Below are positions 1 to 8,975 of a stretch of DNA of 40,540 bases, piece by piece (the stretch's first letter is position 1; each line of letters opens with the position of its first letter). Origin of the DNA: Verrucomicrobiota bacterium. GTDB taxonomy: Bacteria > Verrucomicrobiota > Verrucomicrobiia > Limisphaerales > UBA9464. A program made the translations under genes and the position numbers. The stretch covers positions 1-40,540 of the forward strand of contig JANYCC010000252.1 of the NCBI GenBank assembly GCA_025360495.1, in the 5' to 3' direction. The notes below the pieces were generated by a model that made no database searches, was not told where the DNA came from, and saw only the letters and a list, made by a program, of their open reading frames with translations.

Positions 1-1019
<1,019 letters not shown>

Positions 1020-1052
1020 CGGGGTCGCGGGCCGAACGCCCGGAACCGATCA

Positions 1053-1091
1053 CTAGCTACTGATAACTGGTTACTGATTACTGATTACTGA
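1053..1091. repeat. Short tandem repeat (TTACTGA x3) between atpD and atpC
   Basis: Bases 1071-1091 are three perfect consecutive copies of the heptamer TTACTGA, preceded by a decayed stretch of the same composition (CTACTGATAACTGG). The A+T content contrasts with the surrounding GC-rich DNA. It fills most of the atpD-atpC gap and is not part of either reading frame. No hairpin or ribosome site is evident in it. Confidence 0.8.
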
Positions 1092-1112
1092 AGCCTCTTC
1101 ACCTCCCGTCGC

Positions 1113-1520
1113 ATGGCCACCCTCAGACTTGAAATCGTGACGCCGGACGCCCGGATCTACTCGGATGACGTTGACATGGTCACGTTGCCGGGGATCGAGG
1201 GCGAGATGGGCATCTTCCCGATGCACGTGCCGCTCATGACGCAGGTGGCGGCGGGTGAGATCATCGCGCGGAAAGGCGGACAGGACTTCTACCTGGCGGT
1301 GGGCGAGGGATTTGTCGAGGTGACCGGGGAACGGGTGGCGGTGTTGACCGACATGGCGATCCGGGCCGACGACATTGACGAGGCGAAGGCGGAAGAGGCT
1401 CGGAAGCGTGCCGAGGCCCGGTTGTTGGAGAAGATCAGCGACGAGGAGACGGCCATGGTCCAGGCGGCCTTGCTCCATTCATTGACGCAACTGCACGTCA
1501 AGCGGCGGCACCGGGGGTAG
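1113..1520 (+). CDS. atpC: F-type ATP synthase subunit epsilon
   Basis: Central-stalk epsilon subunit, which couples rotation to the F1 head and restrains ATP hydrolysis. The 135-residue product has the normal family length. The N-terminal beta-sandwich (residues about 1-85) shows the family pattern LEIVTPDARIYSDDVDMVTLPGIEGEMGIFPMHVPLMT, and the C-terminal helical hairpin (about 88-135) is rich in Ala, Glu and Arg. It is the last gene of the atp operon. The stop at 1518-1520 lies only two bases before a palindromic repeat starts at 1523, which may serve as or replace the operon's 3' end. Confidence 0.95.
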   Translation: MATLRLEIVTPDARIYSDDVDMVTLPGIEGEMGIFPMHVPLMTQVAAGEIIARKGGQDFYLAVGEGFVEVTGERVAVLTDMAIRADDIDEAKAEEARKRAEARLLEKISDEETAMVQAALLHSLTQLHVKRRHRG

Positions 1521-1522
1521 GA

Positions 1523-1593
1523 CCGTAGCCGACGAGGTACGAGGCGGACTCTCGCAGGCCGTGGGGATCCGCCTCGTACCTCGGCGGCCACGG
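1523..1593. repeat. Palindromic dispersed repeat, copy A (hairpin)
   Basis: Two 26-base arms, 1523-1548 and 1568-1593, are inverted copies of each other with two mismatches, separated by a 19-base spacer. The core of the left arm is CGACGAGGTACGAGGCGGA. The same arm sequence occurs at 2263-2288 and in an array at 29132-29263. The element sits immediately after atpC and just beyond the 3' end of the PEP-CTERM gene on the other strand. No transposase or CRISPR-like spacer set accompanies it. Confidence 0.9.
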
Positions 1594-1598
1594 GTGAG

Positions 1599-2246
1599 TC
1601 ACCGCCTCCGTCCAGACCACAGCAACACTCCGGCGCCGACGCCGGCCAACGCCCATGCCGACGGCTCCGGAACGGATGAGATGGGGTCGGGCGAGAAGTG
1701 GATGTTGTCGAGTACGACGGCAAGACCATCGCCTGGATAGACTGGATCCGGATTCATTCGAAATCGGAGTTCCAACGTCATTCCCGCATAGGCGGTGACG
1801 TCCACCCCCCAAAGCCCGGACGCCAATTCCAAGACTGGTTCAAGATGACCCCCAAGACTCACGTCGAATTGATCTCTGTCATTAATTAGGGCGGAGAACT
1901 GCAGAGAGCGGGCTGACATTGGGACGTCACCCACTTGACTGAGGCTGGCTTCACCGAAAACGACATCTGGAGGAAATCCGCCGATCAGGCCTGCTTTCAT
2001 GAGGAAGGTGTATTTTCCAATCACTGGTGGACCTCCTTGGGAGAATAGCGAGGCACACGCGGCATCCAGCGTTTGATTGTTGTAATACATGTTTACCTGA
2101 ACCTGCTCGCCTAAGCGGACGGTCCAGCCCGGAACCGCATATGCTGTCTTGACCGTCGATCCCGTCAGCCCGGCGACGATGGGCGATTCAAAGTCCAAAT
2201 CCCGGAACGGCGCCGCCAGGCAGGGAATGCCCAAGGTTGAAGCCAT
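1599..2246 (-). pseudogene. PEP-CTERM sorting-domain protein, signal peptide apparently truncated
   Basis: The C-terminus VPEPSAWALAGVGAGVLLWSGRRR-stop is a textbook PEP-CTERM signal: a Val-Pro-Glu-Pro motif, a hydrophobic helix and an Arg-rich tail. Exosortase recognises and cleaves such signals in exopolysaccharide-producing bacteria. The rest (about 190 residues) starts with an FRDLDFESP segment usual at the mature N-terminus of these proteins. The predicted start gives only MASTLGIPCLAA before that point, which is the end of a signal peptide without its charged n-region or full hydrophobic core. An in-frame TAG lies two codons upstream and repeat copy B begins 17 bases before the ATG. I infer that repeat insertion or recombination removed the 5' end. 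It could still be expressed if the short leader works. Confidence 0.7.
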
Positions 2247-2262
2247 CAGCTACAGGACGGGA

Positions 2263-2288
2263 TCCGCCTCGTACCTCGTCGGCTACGG
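2263..2288. repeat. Palindromic dispersed repeat, copy B (single arm)
   Basis: One 26-base arm identical in sequence to the reverse complement of the left arm of copy A, with core CGCCTCGTACCTCGTCGG. It is flanked by short direct repeats, GCTACAGGAC on the left and GGCTACGGGAC on the right. This matches the tandem unit seen at 29179-29263. It lies between the start of the PEP-CTERM gene and the stop codon of the hybrid kinase. Confidence 0.88.
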
Positions 2289-2304
2289 GACCTCGGCGTA
2301 CGTT

Positions 2305-4716
2305 TCACGGATTCACGGTCGTCGGCTTTTCGGCGGCGATCTTCCGGATCAGTGTGGCGAGGTCCGCCATGCGGATGGGTTTGGAGGCGAAGTGATCCAT
2401 GCCGGCCTCATGGCAGACCGCCTGCTCCTCCTTGAGAACACTGGCGGTGAGCGCGACGATCGGGGTCGGCGAGATCCTCCCGGTGGCCACTTCGGACCGC
2501 CGGATTTCCCGGGCGGCATCCATCCCGTCGAGTTCGGGCATCTGGCAATCCAGGAAGATGATGTCGTAGTGCGTCCGGGACGCCATCTCCACGGCGGAAC
2601 GGCCGTTGGTGACGACATCGACCTGCAAGCCGAGGCGTCGGAGCATCTCCTCCTCAAGTCGGCGGTTCACCAGGTTGTCCTCCGCGAGCAGGGCCCGCCA
2701 TCCCTGCGGCAGCGAGGTGAGGTCGGCCCGCCAGCGTCCGGTGTCGGCCGGGGTCTCGGTCTCGCCGCTGGCGAGGGTGCGGATGGCGCGCCAGAGCGGT
2801 GCGCGTTTGACCGGCTTGGTCAGGACGGCGGCAAAACCGCCGGCCTGGAGTAGGGGGACGGCGGGTTGGCGGGTGGAATCAATGACCCCGATGCGGCGCG
2901 AGACCGGGCCGCCGGGAGAGGTGGCCTCGGCGGCCGCGTCATAATGGCAGAAATCAAACTGGGCACCGGGCCCGGCCGGTGCGCCCGGCATCACGGAGAT
3001 GCCGCCGGATTCGAGATAGGCGGTGAGCACCTGGTCGGTGCGGCGACTGCCCGTGTTGATCCGGGCGGCGAGTTTGAGGTGACTGAATGCCGGGGGTGAG
3101 GCCGGCAGGGTGGACCTTTCGGGGAGTTCGAACCAGAAGCAGGAACCGGATCCGGGCTGGCTCTCCACGCCGATGCGCCCGCCCATGAGCTCGATCAATC
3201 GACGGCTGATGGCCAGGCCCAGACCGGTGCCCCCGAACCGCCGCGTGGTGGAGCCGTCGGCTTGGGTGAACGAGGCGAACAACAGGGGCATGACCTCCGG
3301 GGCGATTCCGATCCCGGTGTCCCGGACCGAAAACAGGAGCCACTGCCCATCCGGATGCTGCTTACGTTCCAAGGAGACATGGACCTCACCGTGTTCGGTG
3401 AATTTCACGGCGTTGCTCAGCAGGTTGTTGAGCACCTGCCGGAGCCGCACGCCGTCGCCCAAGATCCGGCGCGGGAGATCGGGGGCGAGGGTGATGTTGA
3501 CATCGAGACCCTTGGGAAACGCGACGGAAGCCTGGAGTTCGGTGGTGGATTCGACCAACTCGCCGGGATCGAACTCGGACTCTTCCAGGGCCAGTCGACC
3601 GGCCTCGATCTTGGAGAAATCGAGGATGTCATCGAGGATGCGCAACAGGGTTTCGGCGCTGGCCCGGGCGGTGCTGGCGAGCTCCATCTGGTCGGGACGC
3701 AGGGGGGTGTCGAGCAGGAGATCGGTGGTGCCGATGATGCCGTTCATCGGGGTGCGGATCTCATGGGACATGATGGCGAGGAACTCGGATTTGGCGCGAT
3801 TGGCGGTGTCGGCGGCGTGGGCGAGTTCGCGGGATTCGGTGGCGCTGCGTTCGAGGCGCTGATTGGCGGCCTCCAAGGCGGCATTGATGCGGGCCAGGCG
3901 GTCGCGGGCCTCGACCAGGTGGCGTTGGGTGGCGTGGTGTTGGGCGACTTCCTCGCGGAGTTCACGGGTCCGTTCGAGCACGCGGACTTCCAGGGCCTGC
4001 TGGGCCTCGCGCAGGGCGGAATCGCGGTCTTGGATCTGGCCCAGCATGTTGTTGAACCCCTCCGCCAACAGGCTCAATTCGTCGTTGCCAGCCACCGGGG
4101 AACGCAGCGAGTAATCCCGGCGTTCGCTGACCCCGCGCATCGTCGAGAGGAGGTTGACGATGGGGCGCGAGACGATTTGCCCGAGCACCCACGCGAGCCA
4201 GATCGCGACCAGCAACACGCCGGCCACCAACCCGCCCAGGATGATCGCGAAATTCCAGGCCCGGGCGTTGAGCGGGGCCAGGTCACCCTCGATATAGAGG
4301 ATCCCATGGACGCCATCGGCATCCACGACCGGCTGGAACACGTGGATGTGGGTCCCGCTGATGGTGAACGGGGTGGAGGACGGGTGAGCGGGCACCGAGC
4401 CTTCGGACCCGACGCGGACCCGTTGGACGAAGATCTCGTTGACGGTGGTGTAGACGGCGGTCGCGAGGACGCCGGGTTTGTCCACCAACGATTGCAATTG
4501 CCCGCGGGCGGTTTCCTTGTCCCGGAACAGCAGGGCGCCGGGCAGGTTGAGCGCCACGACGCGGGCATCCGCCCGGAGTCCCTCGACAAAGGCCGCACGG
4601 GATTGACGCCGGTCCACCCAGAGCACGGCCGACCCCAGCAGGATGACCGCGACCACCGTCGTGGTGACGCTGAACGTGACCAGACGGGCGCGGAGGCTGC
4701 GGGGGGCGAAGAACAT
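2305..4716 (-). CDS. Membrane hybrid sensor histidine kinase (HAMP, HisKA, HATPase, receiver)
   Basis: BarA-like hybrid kinase of about 803 residues. Numbering here is from an in-frame TTG at 4722; I prefer the ATG two codons later. Transmembrane helices lie at about 14-36 and 157-181 and flank a roughly 120-residue periplasmic sensor domain resembling CHASE8/YfiN-type sensors. A HAMP domain follows (about 182-237), then a coiled coil (about 240-310). The HisKA box [11 protein letters not shown] has phospho-acceptor His320. The HATPase has N box [10 protein letters not shown] and G boxes DTGIGIAP and GTGLGL. Residues about 555-660 look like a decayed receiver without an acidic pocket, followed by an intact receiver with AED and phospho-acceptor Asp725 in [11 protein letters not shown]. 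No DNA-binding output is present, so a phosphotransfer partner is expected elsewhere. It is the last gene of the TonB receptor-YfiR-kinase run. Confidence 0.93.
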   Translation of the reverse strand: MFFAPRSLRARLVTFSVTTTVVAVILLGSAVLWVDRRQSRAAFVEGLRADARVVALNLPGALLFRDKETARGQLQSLVDKPGVLATAVYTTVNEIFVQRVRVGSEGSVPAHPSSTPFTISGTHIHVFQPVVDADGVHGILYIEGDLAPLNARAWNFAIILGGLVAGVLLVAIWLAWVLGQIVSRPIVNLLSTMRGVSERRDYSLRSPVAGNDELSLLAEGFNNMLGQIQDRDSALREAQQALEVRVLERTRELREEVAQHHATQRHLVEARDRLARINAALEAANQRLERSATESRELAHAADTANRAKSEFLAIMSHEIRTPMNGIIGTTDLLLDTPLRPDQMELASTARASAETLLRILDDILDFSKIEAGRLALEESEFDPGELVESTTELQASVAFPKGLDVNITLAPDLPRRILGDGVRLRQVLNNLLSNAVKFTEHGEVHVSLERKQHPDGQWLLFSVRDTGIGIAPEVMPLLFASFTQADGSTTRRFGGTGLGLAISRRLIELMGGRIGVESQPGSGSCFWFELPERSTLPASPPAFSHLKLAARINTGSRRTDQVLTAYLESGGISVMPGAPAGPGAQFDFCHYDAAAEATSPGGPVSRRIGVIDSTRQPAVPLLQAGGFAAVLTKPVKRAPLWRAIRTLASGETETPADTGRWRADLTSLPQGWRALLAEDNLVNRRLEEEMLRRLGLQVDVVTNGRSAVEMASRTHYDIIFLDCQMPELDGMDAAREIRRSEVATGRISPTPIVALTASVLKEEQAVCHEAGMDHFASKPIRMADLATLIRKIAAEKPTTVNP

Positions 4717-4800
4717 CTTCAAATGATTGGGATCAGCGGGGCGACCGGGTTCGGAGGGCGTGGTTTCGTCAACCCATACGGCTTTCGAGGCGGATTGCGC

Positions 4801-5535
4801 TCAAGGGGTCCCGGCCCTCGCGATCCATTCGATCCCTTTCAATTGCCCGAGGCTGGAACGAATGCCAAGCCCGGTTATCTCGACCGCTTCCCGGCAGATC
4901 TCCAAAGAAAGGAGGTTTCCACGCATCCGCAGGTTCACCATGCCTCCGCGTCGCGCAAAATCCGGTTCGTCGCCCACCGTCAGGACCGGGGCCCGGATCA
5001 GGTCCGACACGATGTCGTCCAGGCTGATCTCCCGGTCCGGTGCGATGAAGATCAACCGGCAGTCCTTCAGGTCGGACACTTTTTTCCCGTGCACCAACAC
5101 CAACGGGTGACCTTGGATGGTGAGCCCGGCCGACTCCTGCTTGAGGTAATCCTCGAAGGGATCGGTGCCGAGGATCCCGAGCCGGAACGGTTTTTCCGCG
5201 GGACCCAATGATGCTTCGGGCCAGCTGAAAAAGCGCGCGAGGTTGATGAGGATCGCGGCCTTGAGCTTTTGGGCGGGAGCGGATTTCTGCGCCGGGGGTT
5301 TGGCTCCCTCGGCCGCGGAAACGGTGTTTTCCCCGGGCCGGAATCCGCCGTCGGGGGTGTTCAGCCCGAACGCCGGGCCACCGGCCCCGACGACTTGGAG
5401 GAACGCGATCCCGAGCGCGCCCGTCAACCGGACCGCCCACCGTGGTCTCGGTCCGGGTCGTCGTGTGGCCCTCACCGTCTCCCGGGGAAGGGGCGGGGAG
5501 GCGGCAACCGCCAGGGGATGGGGCACCGGCAACAT
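4801..5535 (-). CDS. YfiR family (DUF4154) periplasmic protein
   Basis: Predicted periplasmic protein of 244 residues. The conserved core begins near residue 88 (KLKAAILINLARFFSWPE, the YfiR-family opening) and ends with LEICREAVEITGLGIRSSLGQL. In between are the family signatures GILGTDPFEDYL, LKDCRLIFIAPD, LTVGDEPDFARRGGMVNL. In Pseudomonas, YfiR restrains the inner-membrane cyclase YfiN from the periplasm; here the partner would be the adjacent kinase. The ATG at 5535 is three bases after the TonB receptor stop. It gives a long basic leader, so an internal GTG about 19 codons in, just before RPRWAVRLTGALGIAFLQVV, may be the true start of the signal peptide. The linker at about 55-87 is low complexity. 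Confidence 0.88.
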   Translation of the reverse strand: MLPVPHPLAVAASPPLPRETVRATRRPGPRPRWAVRLTGALGIAFLQVVGAGGPAFGLNTPDGGFRPGENTVSAAEGAKPPAQKSAPAQKLKAAILINLARFFSWPEASLGPAEKPFRLGILGTDPFEDYLKQESAGLTIQGHPLVLVHGKKVSDLKDCRLIFIAPDREISLDDIVSDLIRAPVLTVGDEPDFARRGGMVNLRMRGNLLSLEICREAVEITGLGIRSSLGQLKGIEWIARAGTP

Positions 5536-5538
5536 GGG

Positions 5539-7599
5539 TCAGAACGAGTAACTCAGTTTCACCCGGAAAGCCCGGCCGTCCTGGACGATGGAATCCTGAC
5601 GGAGATCCGTGCCCACCGGATCGGCGAAACGGCGGTCGAACACATTGTAAATGGAGGCCGAAAGCTCGGCGCCCTTGGCCCAGCGGTACGCCAACAGGGT
5701 CACGTCCGCCTCGAAGTACCCGCCCGCCAGCCCACCTCGCGGCGTGATCCGACCGGACAGGTGGCGTCCGTCGATCCCGGCGAACAGGTGTTCCCGGTAG
5801 AGTGGCACGATCAGGGAACCCTGGACCATGTGCCGGGGCGAATTGCTGAGGGGTTGCCGGGTGTCCAGATCATGGGATTGCTGGTAGGCATAGCTGATGC
5901 GCCCCCGGAGACCGCTCTCCCAACGGCCCTCCAATTCCGCCTCCAACCCGATCGCCCGCGTCCGGGAGGTGTTCTGATAGACCAGCAGGTCATCGGCCGG
6001 ATCCGTGGTGAGCGTGATCAGGTCGGTGGCCTCATAAAGGAAGGCGGCGAGGGTGGTCTTATAATGGGGGCCGAGATCCTGTTCCCACACGGCCTCATAG
6101 GTCCGGATCTGTTCCGGCCGGAGACCGGAACTGGGTTTCTGGGTCTGATCGCCGTCCCCATAATACAATTCATAGGCGTTCGGGGCCCGGAATGCCGTGC
6201 CATAGAGAAGTTTCAGGTGGGTGCTGTCCCACGGGCGATAAACGGCGGCCAGCCGCGGGTTCCAGGAATTGGCCCGCCCCTCGTAATAATCATAGCGCAG
6301 GCCGGCGGAAAGCGTCAGGCGCGGATGAAGCCGCCATTCCGCCTCCGCATACGGCCCGAGCTGCATCGAGTGCCGGTGATCGTCCAATTGCCGGACGTAA
6401 GGGGCACGGTCCTCGGCGCTGAACTGGTCCTGGTGAAGGTTGTCCCGCACCTCCAGCCCCGCGGTCAGGGTCACCGTCTCCAGGAAGCTCCGTCGCACCA
6501 GCACATCCCCGCCCACCCATTCCGACCGGAAGCCATCCCGCAGCGGGTACGTGCCGGTGCCGCCCCCGGGCAGATCCTGTTCATAGATATAGGTCCCGTC
6601 ATAAGCCGAGAGGTTATAACTCAGGTTGGCGACCACCTGGATGCCGTTCTCGAGCGTCCGGTCCAGCCCCGCACGAAGGTAGTCCTTTCGGTCGTCGGTC
6701 TGCGTCCCGGCCGCCCCGAACACGGTGTCGAACGACGCGGTCGGGATGCGCTTGAAACGATCGACGTGCCCACCCTCGAGGGTGAGGCCCTTCCACGCCA
6801 AACGGGCATAGGCGCTCTGCGCTTCCTCCCGGTCCAGCCAATGGGCCACGCCGTCCGACTCGGGCGGATGGTCGAATTCGGGAAAGTACAGGCTGGGATG
6901 CCCGCCCCGGTCGAGCCAGGTGCCGGAGACCAGGAGGTCGACCTCGTTGTCCCATTTGTGGCCCAAGGTGAAACGCCCCTTGTAAGTGTCGTAGCTCCCG
7001 ACCTCGGCGGACGCCTGTCCGTAGCCGTAAGCCGCCCCGGCGCGGGTGACGACATTGACCACGCCGAACAGGGCGGAGCTGCCGTAGATGGCCGAGCCGG
7101 GACCGCGGACGACCTCGACGCGTTCGATCAGGTCGACGTCGACGGGGAATTCATTGCCGATGAGGGTGCCTTCGGTGACGCCGTCGGCGATGCGCTGGCC
7201 GTTGATCAGGAACAGGACCCGGGAATTGTAATCGCCGGGAGGGCTGAATCCGCGGGCGCCGAGATAGGAATAATTCCGGTCATTGGAAACATAGAATCCG
7301 CGGACCTGGCGGAGGATGTCGGCCAGCGAGGTGTAGCCGAGTTTCCGGATCTGGTCGCGGTCGACGATCGTCACCGAGGAAGGGGCCTCGGAGACGAGTT
7401 GATTGCGTTTGCTGGCGGCATCGACCGATTCCACACGGATTTCGAGGAGTTGATCGAGGGGCAGACCGGCCAGGTTGTCGGCGGGGTCGGGGGCGGGATT
7501 GGGATCGGGGGTGGGTGCTGCGGACAGGAGGAAGGGTGCCAGCGCGGGCAACCATCGCGCCAGACGGTACCACCCGGGGGTGTGGACACACATAGGCAT
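5539..7599 (-). CDS. TonB-dependent outer-membrane receptor
   Basis: Outer-membrane beta-barrel receptor of 686 residues. It has a signal peptide (residues 1 to about 28, core LARWLPALAPFLLSA), a plug domain (about 60-170) with APSSVTIVDRDQIRKLGY and ERVEVVRGPGSAIYGSSALFGVVNVVT, then a 22-strand-type barrel. The terminal residues LSYSF end in the aromatic residue typical of barrel insertion signals. The substrate cannot be told from sequence. The leader contains a Pro-Asn-Pro-Asp repeat. The gene is followed after three bases by yfiR and then the hybrid kinase, an arrangement suggesting the receptor's occupancy is sensed across the envelope rather than serving uptake alone. It diverges from nuoB. 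Confidence 0.94.
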   Translation of the reverse strand: MPMCVHTPGWYRLARWLPALAPFLLSAAPTPDPNPAPDPADNLAGLPLDQLLEIRVESVDAASKRNQLVSEAPSSVTIVDRDQIRKLGYTSLADILRQVRGFYVSNDRNYSYLGARGFSPPGDYNSRVLFLINGQRIADGVTEGTLIGNEFPVDVDLIERVEVVRGPGSAIYGSSALFGVVNVVTRAGAAYGYGQASAEVGSYDTYKGRFTLGHKWDNEVDLLVSGTWLDRGGHPSLYFPEFDHPPESDGVAHWLDREEAQSAYARLAWKGLTLEGGHVDRFKRIPTASFDTVFGAAGTQTDDRKDYLRAGLDRTLENGIQVVANLSYNLSAYDGTYIYEQDLPGGGTGTYPLRDGFRSEWVGGDVLVRRSFLETVTLTAGLEVRDNLHQDQFSAEDRAPYVRQLDDHRHSMQLGPYAEAEWRLHPRLTLSAGLRYDYYEGRANSWNPRLAAVYRPWDSTHLKLLYGTAFRAPNAYELYYGDGDQTQKPSSGLRPEQIRTYEAVWEQDLGPHYKTTLAAFLYEATDLITLTTDPADDLLVYQNTSRTRAIGLEAELEGRWESGLRGRISYAYQQSHDLDTRQPLSNSPRHMVQGSLIVPLYREHLFAGIDGRHLSGRITPRGGLAGGYFEADVTLLAYRWAKGAELSASIYNVFDRRFADPVGTDLRQDSIVQDGRAFRVKLSYSF

Positions 7600-7667
7600 T
7601 CGGGACGAGGCTGGACCCCGGGGAAGGGGAGCGCGAGCCCAGAGATGTTTCGGTCCGTGCGGGCGAC

Positions 7668-7687
7668 TTTGTGAAAAAGTTCACAAA
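7668..7687. promoter_or_regulatory. CRP/FNR-family palindrome in the receptor/nuo divergent region
   Basis: Perfect inverted repeat TTTGTGAA-AAAG-TTCACAAA, which contains TGTGA-N6-TCACA, the consensus of CRP-type regulators and also of HcpR-like members of the superfamily. It lies 68 bases upstream of the TonB receptor start and 72 bases before nuoB, so it could serve either or both. It is A+T-rich in a GC-rich background. I could not place it at a canonical -41.5 or -61.5 distance from a convincing -10 box on either side. A weak TTGCAG (7694-7699) with CATAGT (7715-7720) lies on the nuo side at a short 15-base spacing. Confidence 0.6.
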
Positions 7688-7724
7688 AGCGTCTTGCAGC
7701 GTCGGAGGGCCAACCATAGTTTGC

Positions 7725-7750
7725 CGCGGTCTTTCCCCTGAGAGACCGCG
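7725..7750 (+). promoter_or_regulatory. Leader hairpin just before nuoB
   Basis: Arms CGCGGTCT (7725-7732) and AGACCGCG (7743-7750) are perfect inverted repeats with a 10-base loop. The stem ends nine bases before the nuoB ATG, where a ribosome binding site would normally lie, and no purine-rich Shine-Dalgarno is visible between. It may control translation or protect the 5' end of the nuo transcript. There is no T-tract, so it is not a normal terminator. Confidence 0.5.
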
Positions 7751-7759
7751 CACACCCCT

Positions 7760-8368
7760 ATGGAGAGCCCAAGTTTGGTCCAGGCCGGCACGGTCGTGAC
7801 GACTGAGTTCGGCTACAATTCGAAGATCGAAGGCGAGGTGGTCCACACCCAGCTCGACTCCGCGCTCAATTGGTTTCGAAAGAACTCATTGTGGCCAATG
7901 CCCATGGGCCTGGCCTGCTGCGCCATCGAGCTCATGGCCGCCGGGGCCAGCCGGTTCGACATTTCGCGCTTCGGTTCCGAGGTCATGCGGTTCTCCCCCC
8001 GGCAATCCGACGTCATGATCGTGGCGGGGACGGTGACCTACAAGATGGCCTTGGCCCTGCGGCGCATTTATGAGCAGATGGCCGAGCCGAAATGGGTCAT
8101 CGCCATGGGTGCCTGCGCCTCCACCGGAGGCATGTACCGCAGCTATTCGGTGCTCCAAGGCGTCGATAACATCGTGCCGGTGGATGTGTATGTCGCCGGA
8201 TGCCCGCCCCGTCCCGAGGCGTTGCTGGATGCCTTGATCAAGCTTCAGGAAAAGGTCTCGCGCGAACCGATCACGCGCACCCTCAAGCGCGACAGCGGCC
8301 CGGAGAAATATGGCCGGCTGGGGATCGAGGTCACCGCGCAGAGCATCGAGGAAACCCGTTCGCATTGA
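7760..8368 (+). CDS. nuoB: NADH-quinone oxidoreductase subunit B
   Basis: Carries cluster N2, the last iron-sulfur centre before quinone in complex I. The 202-residue product has the adjacent Cys pair in [11 protein letters not shown], a third Cys in [10 protein letters not shown] and a fourth in [11 protein letters not shown], a complete 4Fe-4S ligand set. The helix [21 protein letters not shown] is the family's quinone-facing segment. It is the first gene of the operon seen here; the usual upstream nuoA is not present, since the next gene leftward is the divergent TonB receptor. Confidence 0.97.
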   Translation: MESPSLVQAGTVVTTEFGYNSKIEGEVVHTQLDSALNWFRKNSLWPMPMGLACCAIELMAAGASRFDISRFGSEVMRFSPRQSDVMIVAGTVTYKMALALRRIYEQMAEPKWVIAMGACASTGGMYRSYSVLQGVDNIVPVDVYVAGCPPRPEALLDALIKLQEKVSREPITRTLKRDSGPEKYGRLGIEVTAQSIEETRSH

Positions 8369-8384
8369 ACCCGACCCTGACCCC

Positions 8385-8966
8385 GTGCCCACCCCCCTTG
8401 AACTGGCCCGTCAATTACGGGAGACCTTCAGCGATCTGCTGGCGGAACCGCTGGAATTCCGCGGGGAAGTGACCTTGGTCGTCCGTGATCCGGAGCGCAT
8501 CGCCGAGGTGTGCCGGCACGCGAAGGAAACCCTGGGTTACGACCTGTTGCTGGACCTCAGCAGCGTGGACAACTACGGGGATGAGCCGCGTTGGACGGTG
8601 GTTTACGAACTTTACGGTCTGGCCCACGCCTGCCATCTGCGCCTGAAGACCAGTGTCGGCGAGGAAAAGGGGTCGGTGCCGACGGTGAGCACTGTCTGGC
8701 GCACCGCCGATTGGCATGAGCGCGAGGTGTACGACATGATGGGCATCCGATTCGCGGGTCACCCGGACCTGCGCCGAATCCTGATGTGGGAGGGTTACCC
8801 GTATCATCCGTTGCGGAAGGATTTCCCGTTGGCCGGCAAGCCCACCGATCTGCCCGAGGTGGCCTTCACCCGGGCGGCGCCCTTGGATGGCGGTCCGTTT
8901 GTCACGGTGGCGGGCGGGGCGGACAGCATCGCGCGCGAACCGCGTTCCCGGACCCCTGAGGATTGA
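8385..8966 (+). CDS. nuoC: NADH-quinone oxidoreductase subunit C
   Basis: Peripheral-arm 30-kDa subunit of complex I, separate from NuoD. I choose the GTG at 8385, which gives 193 residues and begins PTPLELARQLRETFSDLL. The frame is open further upstream but only by overlapping nuoB by 59 bases with an Arg/Pro-rich stretch foreign to the family. The signature TVSTVWRTADWHEREVYDMMGIRFAGHPDLRRILM is intact, followed by YPYHPLRKDFPL. The gene begins 16 bases after nuoB and ends nine bases before nuoD. Confidence 0.95.
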   Translation: MPTPLELARQLRETFSDLLAEPLEFRGEVTLVVRDPERIAEVCRHAKETLGYDLLLDLSSVDNYGDEPRWTVVYELYGLAHACHLRLKTSVGEEKGSVPTVSTVWRTADWHEREVYDMMGIRFAGHPDLRRILMWEGYPYHPLRKDFPLAGKPTDLPEVAFTRAAPLDGGPFVTVAGGADSIAREPRSRTPED

Positions 8967-8975
8967 TTCGTTCCC

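Noticed and set aside
3262-5211. Long plus-strand open frame opposite the hybrid kinase
   Set aside because: Low-complexity Gly/Glu/Asp-rich translation mirroring the codon bias of the kinase gene; no family features.
5269-7674. Long open frame (about 800 codons) on the plus strand opposite the TonB receptor and YfiR genes
   Set aside because: It is antisense to well-supported genes, has no recognisable domain and reflects the lack of stop codons in GC-rich DNA.
7694-7720. Sigma-70 promoter for nuoB (TTGCAG / CATAGT)
   Set aside because: The spacer is only 15 bases and the match is weak, so it is mentioned as context and not listed as a promoter.
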